64,000 bases of DNA from Flavobacterium soyae (lineage in GTDB: Bacteria > Bacteroidota > Bacteroidia > Flavobacteriales > Flavobacteriaceae), in contig NZ_JAJQXA010000012.1 of assembly GCF_021245985.1 (NCBI RefSeq), positions 32,283 to 96,282 on the forward strand. The letters are read 5' to 3'. This document shows positions 25,566 to 34,161 of this stretch, piece after piece; position 1 is the first letter of the stretch, and every line of letters begins with the position of its first letter. Made by a program: the position numbers and the translations under genes. Under the pieces are notes generated by a model. That model did not search any database. It was not told where the DNA came from and saw only the letters and a list, made by a program, of their open reading frames with translations.

Positions 25566-26123
25566 ATGAAAAAATTATTCGCCTTTATTGTTCTTTTTTT
25601 ATCAATACAATTACAAAGTCAAACTTTTATAAAATTTAACGGAGCTACTGCTTTAGTTGGTATTCCAAACGTTGGAATAGAAACTAGTATTGGCGAAAAA
25701 ACTACATTTAGCTTTGATGTTATGGCTTCTTTCTGGAAATCGTTTAACGGAAATAGCCCAATGGAATTTTACACTTTTACTCCAGAAATCCGTTATCATT
25801 TTAAAGAAAAATACAACGGATTTTATGTTGGTGCTCACGCCGGTCCTGATTTTTATCAGTTACAAAAATGGAATTATTGGGATACTAACAAGTATGAGCA
25901 TGGTTTTGGGTATCGTTTAGGGGTTACCGTAGGTTATAATATTAAATTAAACGATAAATTTTTGCTGGATATTTTCGCAGGTGGCGGATGGCATCAGGGT
26001 TTTTACCACGGATATTATAATGATGGAACGCCAGGCAGATATGAAAAAGCCCAAAACTGGAACAAAAGCGGCGAATGGCTTCCGTATCGCGGCGGTGTGA
26101 TGATTTCGTATAAACTGAACTAA
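25566..26123 (+). CDS. Small outer membrane beta-barrel protein (DUF3575-like)
   Basis: The 185-residue protein has a signal peptide (MKKLFAFIVLF ... LQSQ) and alternating amphipathic strands rich in Gly, Tyr and Trp (GFYVGAHAGPDFY, GYRLGVTVGYNIKL, GVMISYKLN at the end), typical of an eight-stranded barrel. The pattern resembles the DUF3575 family of Bacteroidota, but the match is from memory only. The ATG at 25566 is chosen because it starts the signal peptide. Confidence 0.75.
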   Translation: MKKLFAFIVLFLSIQLQSQTFIKFNGATALVGIPNVGIETSIGEKTTFSFDVMASFWKSFNGNSPMEFYTFTPEIRYHFKEKYNGFYVGAHAGPDFYQLQKWNYWDTNKYEHGFGYRLGVTVGYNIKLNDKFLLDIFAGGGWHQGFYHGYYNDGTPGRYEKAQNWNKSGEWLPYRGGVMISYKLN

Positions 26124-26126
26124 AAT

Positions 26127-26351
26127 TTAATTGAATTTAGGACGCGATTTTATATATAATTCTTCTACTTTTTTTCTTGCCCAATCGGTTTTTCTTAAAA
26201 AAGTAAGACTTGATTTTACACTCGGGTTCGACGTAAAACATTTTATAGGAATTAATTCTCCTAAAGTGTCAAAACCATAATGTTCAACTAAGGTTTCTAC
26301 AATTTTTTGAAGTGTGATTCCGTGCAGCGGATCTTTAGATTTACTTTCCAT
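26127..26351 (-). CDS. VF530-family DNA-binding protein (DUF2132)
   Basis: The 74-residue protein matches the VF530 family across its length: DPLHGITLQKIVETLVEHYGF, then CFTSNPSVKSSLTFLRKT and WARKKVEELY. The Vibrio fischeri VF530 structure showed a small winged-type fold with weak DNA binding; the biological role is unknown. It is convergent with the outer membrane protein gene, with three bases between the stop codons. Confidence 0.9.
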   Translation of the reverse strand: MESKSKDPLHGITLQKIVETLVEHYGFDTLGELIPIKCFTSNPSVKSSLTFLRKTDWARKKVEELYIKSRPKFN

Positions 26352-26370
26352 TTTATATAATTTAAATAAT

Positions 26371-26404
26371 ACAAAAGACCGTCCTCAAAAGAACGGTCTT
26401 TTTT
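26371..26404 (-). terminator. Terminator downstream of the 26442..27080 gene
   Basis: AAAAGACCGT and ACGGTCTTTTTT form a strong stem around a ten-base loop between two minus-strand genes. Confidence 0.85.
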
Positions 26405-26441
26405 GCAAAATTAACGAATTCACCTAATACAATTCGCTAAA

Positions 26442-27080
26442 TTAGAATATGAATTTAAATCCAAAAGAAAGCGGAGAAGTTAAATTTGGATTACTTCCTG
26501 CCAGAGCCGTGTTATAAAACGGATCTACATTTGCAACATGTGCCAATCCAAAATTTGTAACCGTTGTTTTTTCTCCATTTTTAGGCTCTAGAGTCGTAGA
26601 AGTAAAATTAGCTAAATCGTAAGAGAACTCAACTGAGAAGTTTTTCGTTACAAAATAATCAAAACCTCCTGATACTGATAATCCAACCTGATTAACTTTT
26701 AACCCGCTTTCTTTTTCTTTTCCGGTAATAACTGGCAAAGCAGCTTGTCCGAAGAAATACAAAGAACCCGCTATATTCCAATATTTTCTTGCTAAAGGCT
26801 CAATAACATATAAACCTGTATTAGCAGCAGTTCCTGCATTAGAATCTGCTTTGATATTAATGTAACCAATACCGGCTCCAACTGCTACAGATGGCGTTAC
26901 GAATGTTCCCACTATTGGAAGAACAGATAAACTTGTGTTTTTTTGATCTGCAGTTTTTGTTTGCTGATAACCGAATTGAGAAGTTGCAAACCAAGCTCCT
27001 TTTAAGCCTTGAGCCGAATCCTGAGCTTTTACAGATAAGCCAATTAATGCAATACCAACTAGTGTAAAAATCTTTTTCAT
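26442..27080 (-). CDS. Outer membrane beta-barrel protein
   Basis: A 212-residue protein with signal peptide (MKKIFTLVGIALIGLSVKAQ) and barrel-like strands with aromatic ends (GYINIKAD, YWNIAGSLYFFGQA, GLSVSGGFDYFVTKNFSVEFSYDL in two strands) finishing in PLSFGFKFIF, the C-terminal Phe typical of BAM substrates. It is likely an OmpW/OprF-like eight-stranded porin-type protein; the ligand is unknown. It is monocistronic with its own terminator. Confidence 0.8.
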   Translation of the reverse strand: MKKIFTLVGIALIGLSVKAQDSAQGLKGAWFATSQFGYQQTKTADQKNTSLSVLPIVGTFVTPSVAVGAGIGYINIKADSNAGTAANTGLYVIEPLARKYWNIAGSLYFFGQAALPVITGKEKESGLKVNQVGLSVSGGFDYFVTKNFSVEFSYDLANFTSTTLEPKNGEKTTVTNFGLAHVANVDPFYNTALAGSNPNLTSPLSFGFKFIF

Positions 27081-27205
27081 TTTAAGTTTGTTTTATAATT
27101 ACAGAACAAACTTATGAGTAAGCTTTTGAGTTGAAGCTGATTAAAATCATAGATTAAAAAAAATCTTTAATTATATTTGACAATAAGAATGTCTTTCAAT
27201 TTTCT

Positions 27206-27213
27206 TACTTTTG
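27206..27213 (+). promoter_or_regulatory. -7 box just before smpB
   Basis: TACTTTTG ends five bases before the smpB ATG, so transcription would begin at or next to the start codon. No -33 TTG is seen at the standard distance. Confidence 0.55.
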
Positions 27214-27218
27214 CCACC

Positions 27219-27674
27219 ATGTTAAAATCAGTCAATATACTTAATAAGAGAGCTCGTTTTGATTACGAGATAATCGACACTTATACTGCCGGAATTGTTT
27301 TGGCGGGAACCGAAATCAAATCAATACGTTTAGGCAAAGCCAATATTACCGAAAGCTTTTGCGAATTTAGCGGCATGGAGCTTTTTGCAATCAATACTTA
27401 CATTGAAGAATATTCGTTTGGGAACCAGTTTAATCATAAATCACGTAGTGAACGTAAGCTGCTTTTAAATAAAAAAGAGCTAAAATCACTGCATAAAAGT
27501 GTGCAGGCAAAAGGATTAACTATAGTACCGCTCAAACTTTTTACAAATGAAAAAGGGCTTGCAAAATTGCAAATTGGCCTTTGTAAAGGAAAGAAAAACT
27601 ACGATAAGCGTGAATCTTTGAAAGAACAAGATACCAAACGTGATTTGGATCGAATTAAAAAGGCTTTCAATTAG
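27219..27674 (+). CDS. smpB: SsrA-binding protein SmpB
   Basis: SmpB carries tmRNA to stalled ribosomes in trans-translation. The 151-residue protein has the hallmark segments: NILNKRARFDYEI, GIVLAGTEIKSIRLGKANI, LFAINTYIEEY, LKLFTNEKGLAKLQIGLC and the basic tail KKNYDKRESLKEQDTKRDL. The ATG at 27219 is chosen because the family starts a few residues before NILNK; upstream in-frame starts precede the promoter box. The gene stands alone. Confidence 0.96.
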   Translation: MLKSVNILNKRARFDYEIIDTYTAGIVLAGTEIKSIRLGKANITESFCEFSGMELFAINTYIEEYSFGNQFNHKSRSERKLLLNKKELKSLHKSVQAKGLTIVPLKLFTNEKGLAKLQIGLCKGKKNYDKRESLKEQDTKRDLDRIKKAFN

Positions 27675-27735
27675 AAGAAATTTCGCGCTGGTTTAAATTT
27701 TATTGTTATTTTTACTACAAAAATAAACTATAATT

Positions 27736-28377
27736 ATGAAAAAGCACTTAATTTTTTTATTCGCTATTTTGGTCCTGACCTCATGTGGAAGCAATACCAC
27801 AATTGTAAACAGCTGGAGAGATCCAAAAATAACAGTTGCACAGGAACATTTTAAAAAGGTTTTGGTTGTGGCTTTAGTTAAAGATGAAGCTTCGAGAAGG
27901 GTTACAGAGAACAGAATTGCGGCAAGTAATCCGATTTTTAAAACTTCTTACGAATATTTGAACGAAACTACCAAAGAGCTTACGAAGGAACAAAAACTAA
28001 AAATCCTTCAGGACGAAAATTTTGACGGAGTTGTAACTATGCGCTTGGTAAGTACAGAACAAGAAACTACTTATGTACCCGGAACTTATACCGGAATGTA
28101 TTACGGCGGTTTTGACGGCTTGTATTCTGGAGTTTATGGTTATGGTTTTGGAAATTGGTACGGAATGTATTCTCCTGCGTACTATGATCCCGGTTATTAT
28201 CAGGAAACAACATATTATATGGTTGAAACTAATATTTTTTCTTTAAAAGATAATAAACTAATCTGGACCGGAACAACAAAATCAGATTATGTTACAGATT
28301 TAGGTCAAACTGTAGATGCTATTATGCAGGCTGTAGTTCAGGAAATGAGAAAAGACGGTTCGTTGCCTCCAAAATAA
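27736..28377 (+). CDS. DUF4136-like lipoprotein
   Basis: A 213-residue lipoprotein: signal peptide and lipobox ILVLTSC (Cys about residue 17), then NTTIVNSWRDPKI, where the W-x-D motif near the N terminus is typical of DUF4136 and related Bacteroidota lipoproteins. Residues about 115-155 are a Gly/Tyr-rich insert (YYGGFDGLYSGVYGYGFG), probably a flexible surface loop. Function unknown. It stands about 60 bases after smpB and may share its message. Confidence 0.8.
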   Translation: MKKHLIFLFAILVLTSCGSNTTIVNSWRDPKITVAQEHFKKVLVVALVKDEASRRVTENRIAASNPIFKTSYEYLNETTKELTKEQKLKILQDENFDGVVTMRLVSTEQETTYVPGTYTGMYYGGFDGLYSGVYGYGFGNWYGMYSPAYYDPGYYQETTYYMVETNIFSLKDNKLIWTGTTKSDYVTDLGQTVDAIMQAVVQEMRKDGSLPPK

Positions 28378-28426
28378 AAATCAATAAAGAAAATTGTTAT
28401 AAATTTTTTATTCCAAATAAAATGAC

Positions 28427-28434
28427 TAATTTTG
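28427..28434 (+). promoter_or_regulatory. -7 box of the Fic gene
   Basis: TAATTTTG lies 27 bases before the ATG at 28462 and matches TAnnTTTG. No clear -33 element. Confidence 0.5.
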
Positions 28435-28461
28435 TCACGACAATTAAAGTCGTTTAATGAA

Positions 28462-29511
28462 ATGAAAACAATTATTAAAGATGCCAGAGAGAAAAAAGGC
28501 TTAAAAACCCGTGAAGTAGCACAACTGATGGGAATCGATCAGGCTTTGATAAGCAAATTTGAATCTGGGACCAGAAAACCTACCAAAGATCAAATTTCAA
28601 AATTAGCACAGATTCTGGATATCGACTATGAAACCTTAATGATTGCGTGGTTAAAAGAAAAGATATTATATGAAATAGGTGATGATGAATTTGCCTTAAA
28701 AGCATTAATGGTTGCCGAGCAGGAAATTAAGTATAATAAAACTGCCTCAAAAATAGAAATCTCACCTACTTTAGAAAATATCCTAAAGGAAATAGATATT
28801 TTAAAAGCAAAATTAGATACGTACAGGCAATTTGACAGCTACAGAATTACGCAGGCATTAGAGCTGGAATATACTTTTGAAAGTAATAGAATTGAAGGAA
28901 ACACCATGACGCTTCGTGAAACAGATATGGTTATCAATGAAGGATTGACCATTTCAGGAAAAAGTATGCGGGAACATCTTGAAGCTATAAATCATCAGGA
29001 AGCAATTGGTTTTATTAAAGATTTAATGCAAAGAAATACTTCCTTAAACGAACGCGAACTGTTATCAATTCATAATCTAATTCTTAGAGGAATTATTCCT
29101 GAAGATGCCGGACGTTACAGAAAAGTGCAGGTTATGATAAAAGGCAGCAGCCATATGCCGCCTCAGCCTTATATGGTTGCTAAAGAAATGGAAGATTATT
29201 TTATTTGGTATGAAACTAATAAAAACAAACTTCATCCAGTTGTTTTGGCAGCCGAAATGCACGAAAGATTAGTTACAATCCATCCTTTTATTGATGGAAA
29301 CGGAAGAACTTCGCGTTTAGTCATGAATTTAATTTTGCTTCAAAAAGGATACATTATTGCAAATATAAAAGGTGATTATGATTGCCGTATGCAATATTAT
29401 CAAACTTTGGAAACAGCACAAACTAAAAACAGTAAAGAAGATTTCCTGCTATTCATTGCTCAAATAGAAAAAGAAAATCTGGAACGATATATTGGTATTA
29501 TCGCTCAATAA
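28462..29511 (+). CDS. HTH-Fic protein: XRE domain fused to a self-inhibited Fic AMP transferase
   Basis: The N terminus (1-58) is an XRE helix-turn-helix (GLKTREVAQLMGIDQALISK). The Fic domain follows, with the catalytic motif HPFIDGNGRTSR at 274-285 (His274). An upstream helix carries the inhibitory motif S141-x-x-x-E145-G146 (SNRIEG), which blocks the ATP site, so this is a class II, auto-inhibited Fic. Such enzymes transfer AMP from ATP to hydroxyls on proteins. The HTH fusion suggests it binds DNA, possibly its own promoter. A TTG at 28432 would add ten residues but overlaps the promoter, so ATG 28462 is used (349 residues). Confidence 0.93.
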   Translation: MKTIIKDAREKKGLKTREVAQLMGIDQALISKFESGTRKPTKDQISKLAQILDIDYETLMIAWLKEKILYEIGDDEFALKALMVAEQEIKYNKTASKIEISPTLENILKEIDILKAKLDTYRQFDSYRITQALELEYTFESNRIEGNTMTLRETDMVINEGLTISGKSMREHLEAINHQEAIGFIKDLMQRNTSLNERELLSIHNLILRGIIPEDAGRYRKVQVMIKGSSHMPPQPYMVAKEMEDYFIWYETNKNKLHPVVLAAEMHERLVTIHPFIDGNGRTSRLVMNLILLQKGYIIANIKGDYDCRMQYYQTLETAQTKNSKEDFLLFIAQIEKENLERYIGIIAQ

Positions 29512-29547
29512 AAAAAGCCCGGTTTTAAAAACTGGGCTTTCTTTTTA
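29510..29547. terminator. Bidirectional terminator between fic and pcm
   Basis: AAAGCCCGGTTTT and AAAACTGGGCTTT form a stem between convergent genes with A and T runs on both sides. Confidence 0.87.
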
Positions 29548-30186
29548 ATTTTTATCTTCTAGTAAAGGAACAAATCTAAACTCTCCAAACTCATGTTTTT
29601 CAAATTGAGTTTCATTCTTTCTGATTAGTAAAGTCATAATCTGAACGTCTTCTCCAAGCGGAATAACCAACCTTCCTCCTATTTTTAATTGCGCCATTAA
29701 CGGCTGAGGAATAAATGGTGCGCCTGCTGTTACAATAATACTATCAAATGGAGCATAATGCGGCAACCCTTTATAACCATCTCCAAAAGAAACATGTTTA
29801 GGGCGAATGTTTAGCTTTGGAAACAAAATTGAAGTTTGCTTAAACAATTCATTTTGTCTTTCAATAGTATACACTTTTGCACCCAAAGCAAATAAAACTG
29901 CCGTTTGGTAACCTGAACCGGTTCCAATTTCTAAAATTTTATGATCTTTTTTTACTTCTAACAGCTGCGATTGAAACGCCACAGTGTAAGGCTGTGAAAT
30001 AGTCTGCCCTGCCCCAATAGGAAATGCCTTATCCTGATAGGCAAAATCTTCAAAACTTGAATTTAAAAAAAGGTGTCTTGGGATTTTTTTTATCGCATCC
30101 AGAACCGCTCTATCAGTAATCCCTTTTTGTTCTAAAGTGCTTACTAATTGATTACGAAGTCCTTGATGTTTGGCAGTGTCTTTCAA
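29545..30186 (-). CDS. pcm: Protein-L-isoaspartate O-methyltransferase
   Basis: PCM methylates isoaspartyl residues with SAM to start repair of aged proteins. The 213-residue protein has the SAM-binding loop VLEIGTGSGYQTAVLFALG, the substrate segment GAGQTISQPYTVA, and post-motif FDSIIVTAGAPFIP. Length is typical (208-220). It is monocistronic and its stop lies in the shared terminator. Confidence 0.96.
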   Translation of the reverse strand: MKDTAKHQGLRNQLVSTLEQKGITDRAVLDAIKKIPRHLFLNSSFEDFAYQDKAFPIGAGQTISQPYTVAFQSQLLEVKKDHKILEIGTGSGYQTAVLFALGAKVYTIERQNELFKQTSILFPKLNIRPKHVSFGDGYKGLPHYAPFDSIIVTAGAPFIPQPLMAQLKIGGRLVIPLGEDVQIMTLLIRKNETQFEKHEFGEFRFVPLLEDKN

Positions 30187-30305
30187 AATAGGTCGGTTTT
30201 ATTTTCGCAAAAATAAGAAAACAAATCATCAATTATCAAGTACTTTTTAATCATTTAATTTCTATTTTTGATTTATTCTCTAACCTGAATGAATTCTAAT
30301 ATTTT

Positions 30306-31322
30306 ATGAAAAAAATTATACTCGGTTTATCTTTACTTTTTTCTCTTTGGGGAATTTTTGCATCCTTTTATTTTGTTTTTTTTAGCTTTGAAGATTTTAC
30401 AAAATTTCAAAATTTTCTCATATTTAATGGCAAACCTTATCACTATTCAGGAATGAATATTTTTGTTGTTATAGAAAGAACAAGTGGATATTCATATAAA
30501 AGCACATCCATAGCACTTCTAAATTTATTCTTTTACTTAACTTTCCTTGCCGGCTCCCTTATTTATTATTTTTCAAAGTATAAGGAAAGCAAATTATTAG
30601 TTTTTAATTACAGCTTAATATTTTTAAATTCTATAATAAAAATATTGGCGTTTACTGCTTTTTTCGATATTGATAAACTGAGTTTTTATGGTATATTATA
30701 TATCATAATTGTCTTAATATACCTTTTCATCTCCTATTATATTATAACTAAAAATCTAAACGTTATCGAAGAAAAAGTTATTGAAAATGATAATCAGATA
30801 ATCGAAAACGATCTTGAAAGGGCGTCAAATTATAAACGTTTTTTAAATTCATTTATCGATTCTTTTATTATACTCATTGTTGCTTTTGATTTTATAAGCT
30901 ACTCTGAGATGAATGAAAGTCTAACTACTTTTTTCAGTTATTTAAAAACATCTTTTGGAGATAAATTTGGGCTTATAGTTTTCTTTTTTCTTATTAAATT
31001 TACTTATTATCTAATATTTGAATCTGTCTTTAAAAATACTCCTGCTAAATTCATAACCGCCTGTTATGTAACAGATGAAGAAGGAAATCCCCCTTCCTTT
31101 TCGATAATTTTAAAACGAACTTTACTAAGATTTGTTCCATTTGAAAGTTTCTCTTTCTTAATGGGGAAAAATTTACATGACGACTATTCAGATACTTATG
31201 TTATCAATAAAAAAACTGACCTTACAATTGAAAATCGCTATCTGCAATTTTTAACAATTGCATTCGGCATACTATTAGTCACCTATTTTTATATGTCATT
31301 TAAAGAAATATTATTTCCTTAG
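30306..31322 (+). CDS. RDD-domain membrane protein
   Basis: The 338-residue protein has about four hydrophobic segments in the first 155 residues, a charged linker, and then an RDD domain: RFLNSFIDSFIILIVAF (the Arg and Asp of the family), YYLIFESVFKNTPAKF and FSIILKRTLLRFVPFES. RDD proteins are often linked to ion transport, but substrate cannot be told here. It stands alone. Confidence 0.82.
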   Translation: MKKIILGLSLLFSLWGIFASFYFVFFSFEDFTKFQNFLIFNGKPYHYSGMNIFVVIERTSGYSYKSTSIALLNLFFYLTFLAGSLIYYFSKYKESKLLVFNYSLIFLNSIIKILAFTAFFDIDKLSFYGILYIIIVLIYLFISYYIITKNLNVIEEKVIENDNQIIENDLERASNYKRFLNSFIDSFIILIVAFDFISYSEMNESLTTFFSYLKTSFGDKFGLIVFFFLIKFTYYLIFESVFKNTPAKFITACYVTDEEGNPPSFSIILKRTLLRFVPFESFSFLMGKNLHDDYSDTYVINKKTDLTIENRYLQFLTIAFGILLVTYFYMSFKEILFP

Positions 31323-31409
31323 TAAAAAACGAAAGTATAGCAAATCAAAGATTAATTTATAAAAACCAAATCTTTACTGCATACATTTTTACATTCAACA
31401 AATAAATTC

Positions 31410-31417
31410 TATTTTTG
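31410..31417 (+). promoter_or_regulatory. -7 box of the Gfo/Idh/MocA gene
   Basis: TATTTTTG lies 16 bases before the ATG at 31434 and matches TAnnTTTG. No -33 TTG is seen. Confidence 0.45.
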
Positions 31418-31433
31418 TTTAAAATACATTCTC

Positions 31434-32399
31434 ATGTTAAAAGTAGGAGTTTTAGGTGCTGGTCATCTTGGTAAAATACATTTACGCTTATTACAACAAT
31501 CTGACAAATACGAATTAGTTGGATTTTACGACGAAAATCAAGAAAATGCCGAAAGAATCTCAAAAGAATTTGGCTATAAAAATTTCAGCACAATTGCAAA
31601 ACTTATACACGCTGTCGATGTAATCGACATTGTTACCCCAACTCTTTCGCACTATAAATGTGCAAAAGTGGCAATTAAATCAGGAAAACATATCTTTATT
31701 GAAAAACCAATTGCCAATACCGTTGAAGAAGCTGAAGAAATTATCGCTTTAGCAAAAGAATACAATGTAAAAGGGCAAGTGGGTCATGTTGAGCGTTTTA
31801 ATCCAGCTTTTATCGCAACAAAAAACATGATCGAAAATCCGATGTTTATTGAAACGCATCGTTTGGCCGAATTTAATCCGCGTGGTACAGACGTTCCTGT
31901 AGTCCTGGATTTAATGATCCATGACATTGATGCCATTTTAAGTGTTGTAAAATCAAAAGTAAAAAACATTAATGCAAGCGGTGTTTCGGTTATCAGCGAA
32001 ACTCCGGATATTGCCAATGCTAGAATCGAATTTGAAAATGGCTGTGTTGCCAATTTAACAGCCAGCAGAATTTCATTGAAAAATATGCGTAAATCACGTT
32101 TCTTCCAAAAAGATGCTTACATTTCAGTTGACTTTTTAGAGAAAAAATGTGAAGTAGTTCGTATGAAAGATGCGCCAGAAGTTCCGGGAGATTTTGATAT
32201 GATCCTGCAAAATGCCGAAGGTGTAAAAAAACAAATCTATTTTACAAATCCTGATGTTGAACATAATAATGCAATTCTTGATGAATTGGAATCTTTTGCA
32301 AATGCAATCAATACAGATACGACTCCGGTTGTAACACTTGAGCAGGCGACAGATGCATTGCGTGTAGCTTATCAAATTATTGATTGTTTCAATAAATAA
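31434..32399 (+). CDS. Gfo/Idh/MocA-family NAD(P)-dependent oxidoreductase
   Basis: A 321-residue protein with the N-terminal Rossmann motif GVLGAGHLGKIHLRLL, the EKPIANTVEEAEEI motif containing the conserved Lys, and a catalytic region GHVERFNPA and DLMIHDIDAIL. Members act on sugars, sugar nucleotides or tetrapyrrole precursors. Substrate unknown. It is followed by a terminator-like hairpin and then the hydroxyacyl-CoA dehydrogenase. Confidence 0.92.
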   Translation: MLKVGVLGAGHLGKIHLRLLQQSDKYELVGFYDENQENAERISKEFGYKNFSTIAKLIHAVDVIDIVTPTLSHYKCAKVAIKSGKHIFIEKPIANTVEEAEEIIALAKEYNVKGQVGHVERFNPAFIATKNMIENPMFIETHRLAEFNPRGTDVPVVLDLMIHDIDAILSVVKSKVKNINASGVSVISETPDIANARIEFENGCVANLTASRISLKNMRKSRFFQKDAYISVDFLEKKCEVVRMKDAPEVPGDFDMILQNAEGVKKQIYFTNPDVEHNNAILDELESFANAINTDTTPVVTLEQATDALRVAYQIIDCFNK

Positions 32400-32423
32400 T
32401 ATAAAAATATAACTCATTATTTT

Positions 32424-32460
32424 AAGGTTTAAAGCTGGCAGAAAAGCCGCTTTAAACCTT
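32424..32460 (+). terminator. Terminator after the oxidoreductase gene
   Basis: AAGGTTTAAAGC and GCTTTAAACCTT form a perfect 12-base stem around a short loop. A short T run follows. Confidence 0.75.
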
Positions 32461-32489
32461 AACTTTTAAAATTTAAATACCAAAATTAA

Positions 32490-33377
32490 ATGAAAACTAT
32501 AGCTGTAATTGGTGCAGGAACAATGGGCAACGGAATTGCTCATACATTTGCACAAAGCGGATTTACCGTAAAACTAATCGACGTTTCTGAAAAATCATTA
32601 GATAAAGGAATGGCAACTATTGCGGCCAACTTAGACCGTATGCTTGCAAAAGGGACAATTACACAGGAAGATGTTGCTAAAACAATCACCAATATAATTA
32701 CCTATACTGATATTAAAGACGGCGTTGTTGGCGCCGATTTAGTTGTAGAAGCCGCAACTGAAAACGTAGAATTAAAACTGAACATTTTCAAGCAATTAAA
32801 CGAAGCTTGTTCTCACAATACTATTTTAGCAACAAACACTTCTTCAATATCCATTACACAAATTGGTTCTGTTGTTGCACATCCTGAACGTGTTATCGGA
32901 ATGCATTTTATGAATCCGGTGCCAATTATGAAATTGGTAGAAATCATTCGTGGTTATAATACCAGCGACGAAGTAACAAAAATCATCATGGATTTATCTG
33001 AAAAATTAGGTAAAGTTCCTGTTGAAGTAAACGATTACCCAGGTTTCGTAGCTAACAGAATTTTAATGCCAATGCTAAACGAAGCAATCGAAACGTTATA
33101 TAATAAAGTTGCAGGAGTTTACGAAATTGATACCGTAATGAAATTAGGAATGGGACACCCAATGGGACCGCTTCAATTAGCTGATTTTATTGGTCTAGAT
33201 GTTTGTCTTGCGATCTTAAATGTAATGTACGAAGGTTTCAAAAATCCAAAATATGCTCCTTGCCCATTATTAGTAAATATGGTTAGAGCTGGAAAACTGG
33301 GTGTAAAATCTGGTGAAGGTTTTTACGATTACAGAGAAAGTAAAAAAGCAGAGAAAATCTCTAAGCAGTTTTTATAA
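32490..33377 (+). CDS. hbd: 3-hydroxybutyryl-CoA dehydrogenase
   Basis: This NAD(H)-dependent short-chain 3-hydroxyacyl-CoA dehydrogenase (295 residues) has the N-terminal fold motif IGAGTMGNGIAHTFAQSGF, the active-site region VIGMHFMNPVPIMKLVEII with the catalytic His and VPVEVNDYPGFVANRILMP, and C-terminal GMGHPMGPLQLADFIGLD. It probably acts in fatty acid or branched-chain breakdown or in butyryl-CoA chemistry. It is twelve bases upstream of yggS and may be cotranscribed. Confidence 0.93.
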   Translation: MKTIAVIGAGTMGNGIAHTFAQSGFTVKLIDVSEKSLDKGMATIAANLDRMLAKGTITQEDVAKTITNIITYTDIKDGVVGADLVVEAATENVELKLNIFKQLNEACSHNTILATNTSSISITQIGSVVAHPERVIGMHFMNPVPIMKLVEIIRGYNTSDEVTKIIMDLSEKLGKVPVEVNDYPGFVANRILMPMLNEAIETLYNKVAGVYEIDTVMKLGMGHPMGPLQLADFIGLDVCLAILNVMYEGFKNPKYAPCPLLVNMVRAGKLGVKSGEGFYDYRESKKAEKISKQFL

Positions 33378-33389
33378 AAAAGAAATATC

Positions 33390-34061
33390 ATGTCGATTCA
33401 ATCGAATTTAAATACAGTTAAAACAAGTTTGCCTGAACACGTAACTCTGGTTGCCGTTTCAAAAACAAAACCTGTTTCAGACTTGATTCAAGCTTATGAA
33501 GCTGGCCAGCGTATTTTTGGAGAAAACAAAATCCAGGAAATGACTGAGAAATGGGAACAAATGCCAAAAGACATTCAATGGCATATGATTGGTCATGTTC
33601 AGTCAAATAAAGTCAAATTTATGGCACCGTTTGTGAGTTTGATTCATGGCGTTGACAGTTTGAAATTATTGCAGGAAATAAACAAACAAGCTTTAAAAAA
33701 CAATAGAACAATAGACTGTCTTCTTCAAATATATATTGCCGAAGAAGAATCCAAATTTGGTTTAGACGAAAACGAACTAAATGAACTTTTAACTTCTGTG
33801 GAGTTTAAAGAATTAAAAAATATTCGTATCTTAGGTTTAATGGGAATGGCAACCTTTACAGAAGATCAAAATCAAATTAAAAAAGAATTCACCCATTTAA
33901 AATCGATTTTTGATTCATTAAAAAACATTGACGGATATGGTAAAGACGCACTGCAGTGCGTCTCTACAATTTCAATGGGAATGTCCGGAGATTATCAACT
34001 CGCAATTGAATGCGGCAGTACAATGGTTCGCATTGGAAGCAGCATTTTTGGAGGAAGATAA
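33390..34061 (+). CDS. yggS: YggS/PLPBP-type PLP homeostasis protein with a repeat-derived insertion
   Basis: A 223-residue PLP-binding protein with the fold of the alanine racemase N-terminal domain; it keeps pyridoxal phosphate pools balanced. The PLP lysine is Lys25 in VAVSKTKPVSDL; the MIGHVQSNKVK and STMVRIGSSIFG segments bind phosphate. Residues DALQCVST (33945..33968) in front of the conserved SMGMSGDYQLAIE lie where the family usually goes straight from a short turn to the SMGMSGD loop. That insertion is encoded by a dispersed palindrome (see 33944..33968). Confidence 0.93.
   Translation: MSIQSNLNTVKTSLPEHVTLVAVSKTKPVSDLIQAYEAGQRIFGENKIQEMTEKWEQMPKDIQWHMIGHVQSNKVKFMAPFVSLIHGVDSLKLLQEINKQALKNNRTIDCLLQIYIAEEESKFGLDENELNELLTSVEFKELKNIRILGLMGMATFTEDQNQIKKEFTHLKSIFDSLKNIDGYGKDALQCVSTISMGMSGDYQLAIECGSTMVRIGSSIFGGR
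33944..33968. repeat. Short palindrome, family I copy 2, inside yggS
   Basis: AGACGCACTGCAGTGCGTCT (33944..33963) followed by CTACA. It is the same as the core of 34084..34108 (one base pair varies in each half) and of 2751..2790. Here it is read in frame as part of yggS. Confidence 0.85.
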
Positions 34062-34083
34062 TTTTTCATAAGCCACAATCGTA

Positions 34084-34108
34084 AGACGCACTGCGGTGCG
34101 CCTCTACA
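34084..34108. repeat. Short palindrome, family I copy 3
   Basis: AGACGCACTGCGGTGCGCCT (34084..34103) followed by CTACA, 22 bases after the yggS stop. Downstream to 34160 lie three 'actgaacact' copies. Confidence 0.8.
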
Positions 34109-34161
34109 AAAAAACTGAACACTAATTCGATAACATCGAAACTGAACACTGAACACTTAAT

